DNA from: Gemmatimonadota bacterium
GTDB lineage: Bacteria > Gemmatimonadota > Gemmatimonadetes > Gemmatimonadales > Gemmatimonadaceae
Assembly (NCBI GenBank): GCA_023249305.1
Contig: JAHFCU010000027.1
Coordinates: 1-34,462 of the forward strand
Direction: 5' to 3'
DNA length: 34,462 nucleotides
Position 1 is the first letter of the stretch. Every line of letters starts with the position of its first letter. The position numbers and the translations under genes are program-made. The notes beneath the pieces were generated by a model. That model was not told where the DNA came from, did not search any database, and saw only the letters and a program-made list of their open reading frames with translations. Below are positions 34,057-34,462 of this stretch, in pieces.

Positions 34057-34462
34057 ATGCCCATCAATCGTCGCCGTTTTCTCCAGTCCTCCACGCTCGC
34101 GCTCGCGGCCACCGCCATCGATTGGCGATCGCTGCTTGCCCAGGGCACCACCGTGCAGGAGCCCGACCTGCTCACGCTCGTGCGTGGCACGGTGGGCACA
34201 TTCACCGGCCGCGGAGGCACCATCGGCTGGCACATCGACGGCAAGAGCGCCGTCGTCGTCGACTCGCAGTTCCCCGACACCGCGAAGATCTGTCTCGATG
34301 CGGTGAACGCGCGCACCTCCTCGCGTCCGCTCGACTTCCTGGTGAACACGCACCATCACGGCGACCATACGGGCGGCAACGGGGTCTTCCGGCCGGCGGC
34401 CAAGAAGATTCTCGCGCACGCCAACGTGCCGAGGCTGCAGCGCGAGGCGGCCGAGCGCGCGG
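34057..34462 (+). CDS. Tat-exported metallo-beta-lactamase-fold hydrolase, 3'-truncated
   Basis: 135 residues are visible before the window ends. From ATG 34057 the protein opens with the twin-arginine signal MPINRRRFLQSSTLALAATA, then a beta strand series and the metal motif N-T-H-H-H-G-D-H-T-G-G-N (HHHGDH at 99-104), which binds two metal ions in this fold. In-frame alternatives are ATG 34021 and TTG 33988; the latter has AGGAGG 7 nt upstream but would put 23 residues before the Arg pair. I prefer 34057 for the signal. The substrate is unknown; relatives include lactonases, glyoxalase II types and beta-lactamases. Confidence 0.85.
   Translation, partial: MPINRRRFLQSSTLALAATAIDWRSLLAQGTTVQEPDLLTLVRGTVGTFTGRGGTIGWHIDGKSAVVVDSQFPDTAKICLDAVNARTSSRPLDFLVNTHHHGDHTGGNGVFRPAAKKILAHANVPRLQREAAERA

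Overview
The window is high-GC DNA with dense, GC-rich codon use, so long antisense ORFs shadow nearly every gene. Its gene set points to a soil or freshwater Gemmatimonadota-like bacterium (an Acidobacteriota-like host is the main alternative): a VPS10/BNR-repeat secreted protein with glycine-rich linkers, an MtrA/DmsE-type decaheme cytochrome paired with an MtrB/PioB barrel, Tat-exported amidohydrolase and metallo-beta-lactamase-fold proteins, and a DUF5666 lipoprotein. This is inference from gene content; no rRNA or tRNA is present to confirm it. I saw no insertion sequence, CRISPR array, tRNA or phage gene.

Layout. 1-2210: 3' part of a secreted BNR/VPS10-like protein. 2246-5371 (-): hybrid sensor kinase with five PAS domains. 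5614-7881 (+): glpF-glpK glycerol uptake pair. 7984-8394 (-) and 8624-9019 (+): a lone response regulator divergent from a bacteriohemerythrin, followed tail-to-tail by a small basic protein. 9452-9859 (-): cupredoxin lipoprotein. 10090-12536 (-): Tat-type aldo/keto reductase translationally coupled to a PLP decarboxylase. 12707-15828 (-): iron operon dtxR-like, feoA, feoB and a 50-residue membrane peptide, all overlapping. 15963-17042 (-): DUF5666 lipoprotein with four repeats joined by polyproline. 17269-20235 (-): large protein with two receiver-like domains fused to a PEP-synthase-type ATP-binding domain. 20327-21763 (-): glutamate dehydrogenase. 22020-26723 (-): a pyruvate:ferredoxin oxidoreductase operon whose third gene fuses a GltD/NfnB-like flavoprotein to a ferredoxin, led by a small Cys-rich ORF. 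26908-28311 (-): secreted DUF5077/DUF3472 protein. 28672-32031 (+): decaheme cytochrome and MtrB-like barrel ending in a strong terminator. 32232-33941 (+): Tat amidohydrolase. 34057-end (+): 5' part of a Tat metallo-beta-lactamase-fold protein.

How it may fit together. Several loci handle iron or electrons: regulated ferrous iron uptake (Feo), an MtrAB-like conduit across the outer membrane without a visible MtrC, a diiron hemerythrin-family protein, a blue-copper lipoprotein, and a PFOR operon that carries its own ferredoxin-NAD(P) flavoprotein. This would suit an organism living near oxic/anoxic boundaries that can pass electrons to or from extracellular metal. The link between these loci is inference from proximity; only operon-internal links (overlapping genes) are directly supported. 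The strongest candidates for undescribed biology are the MtrAB pair lacking MtrC, the receiver-receiver-PPDK_N protein, the Cys-rich leader ORF of the PFOR operon, and the Feo operon with its Cys-tailed regulator and Cys-free FeoB-partner peptide.
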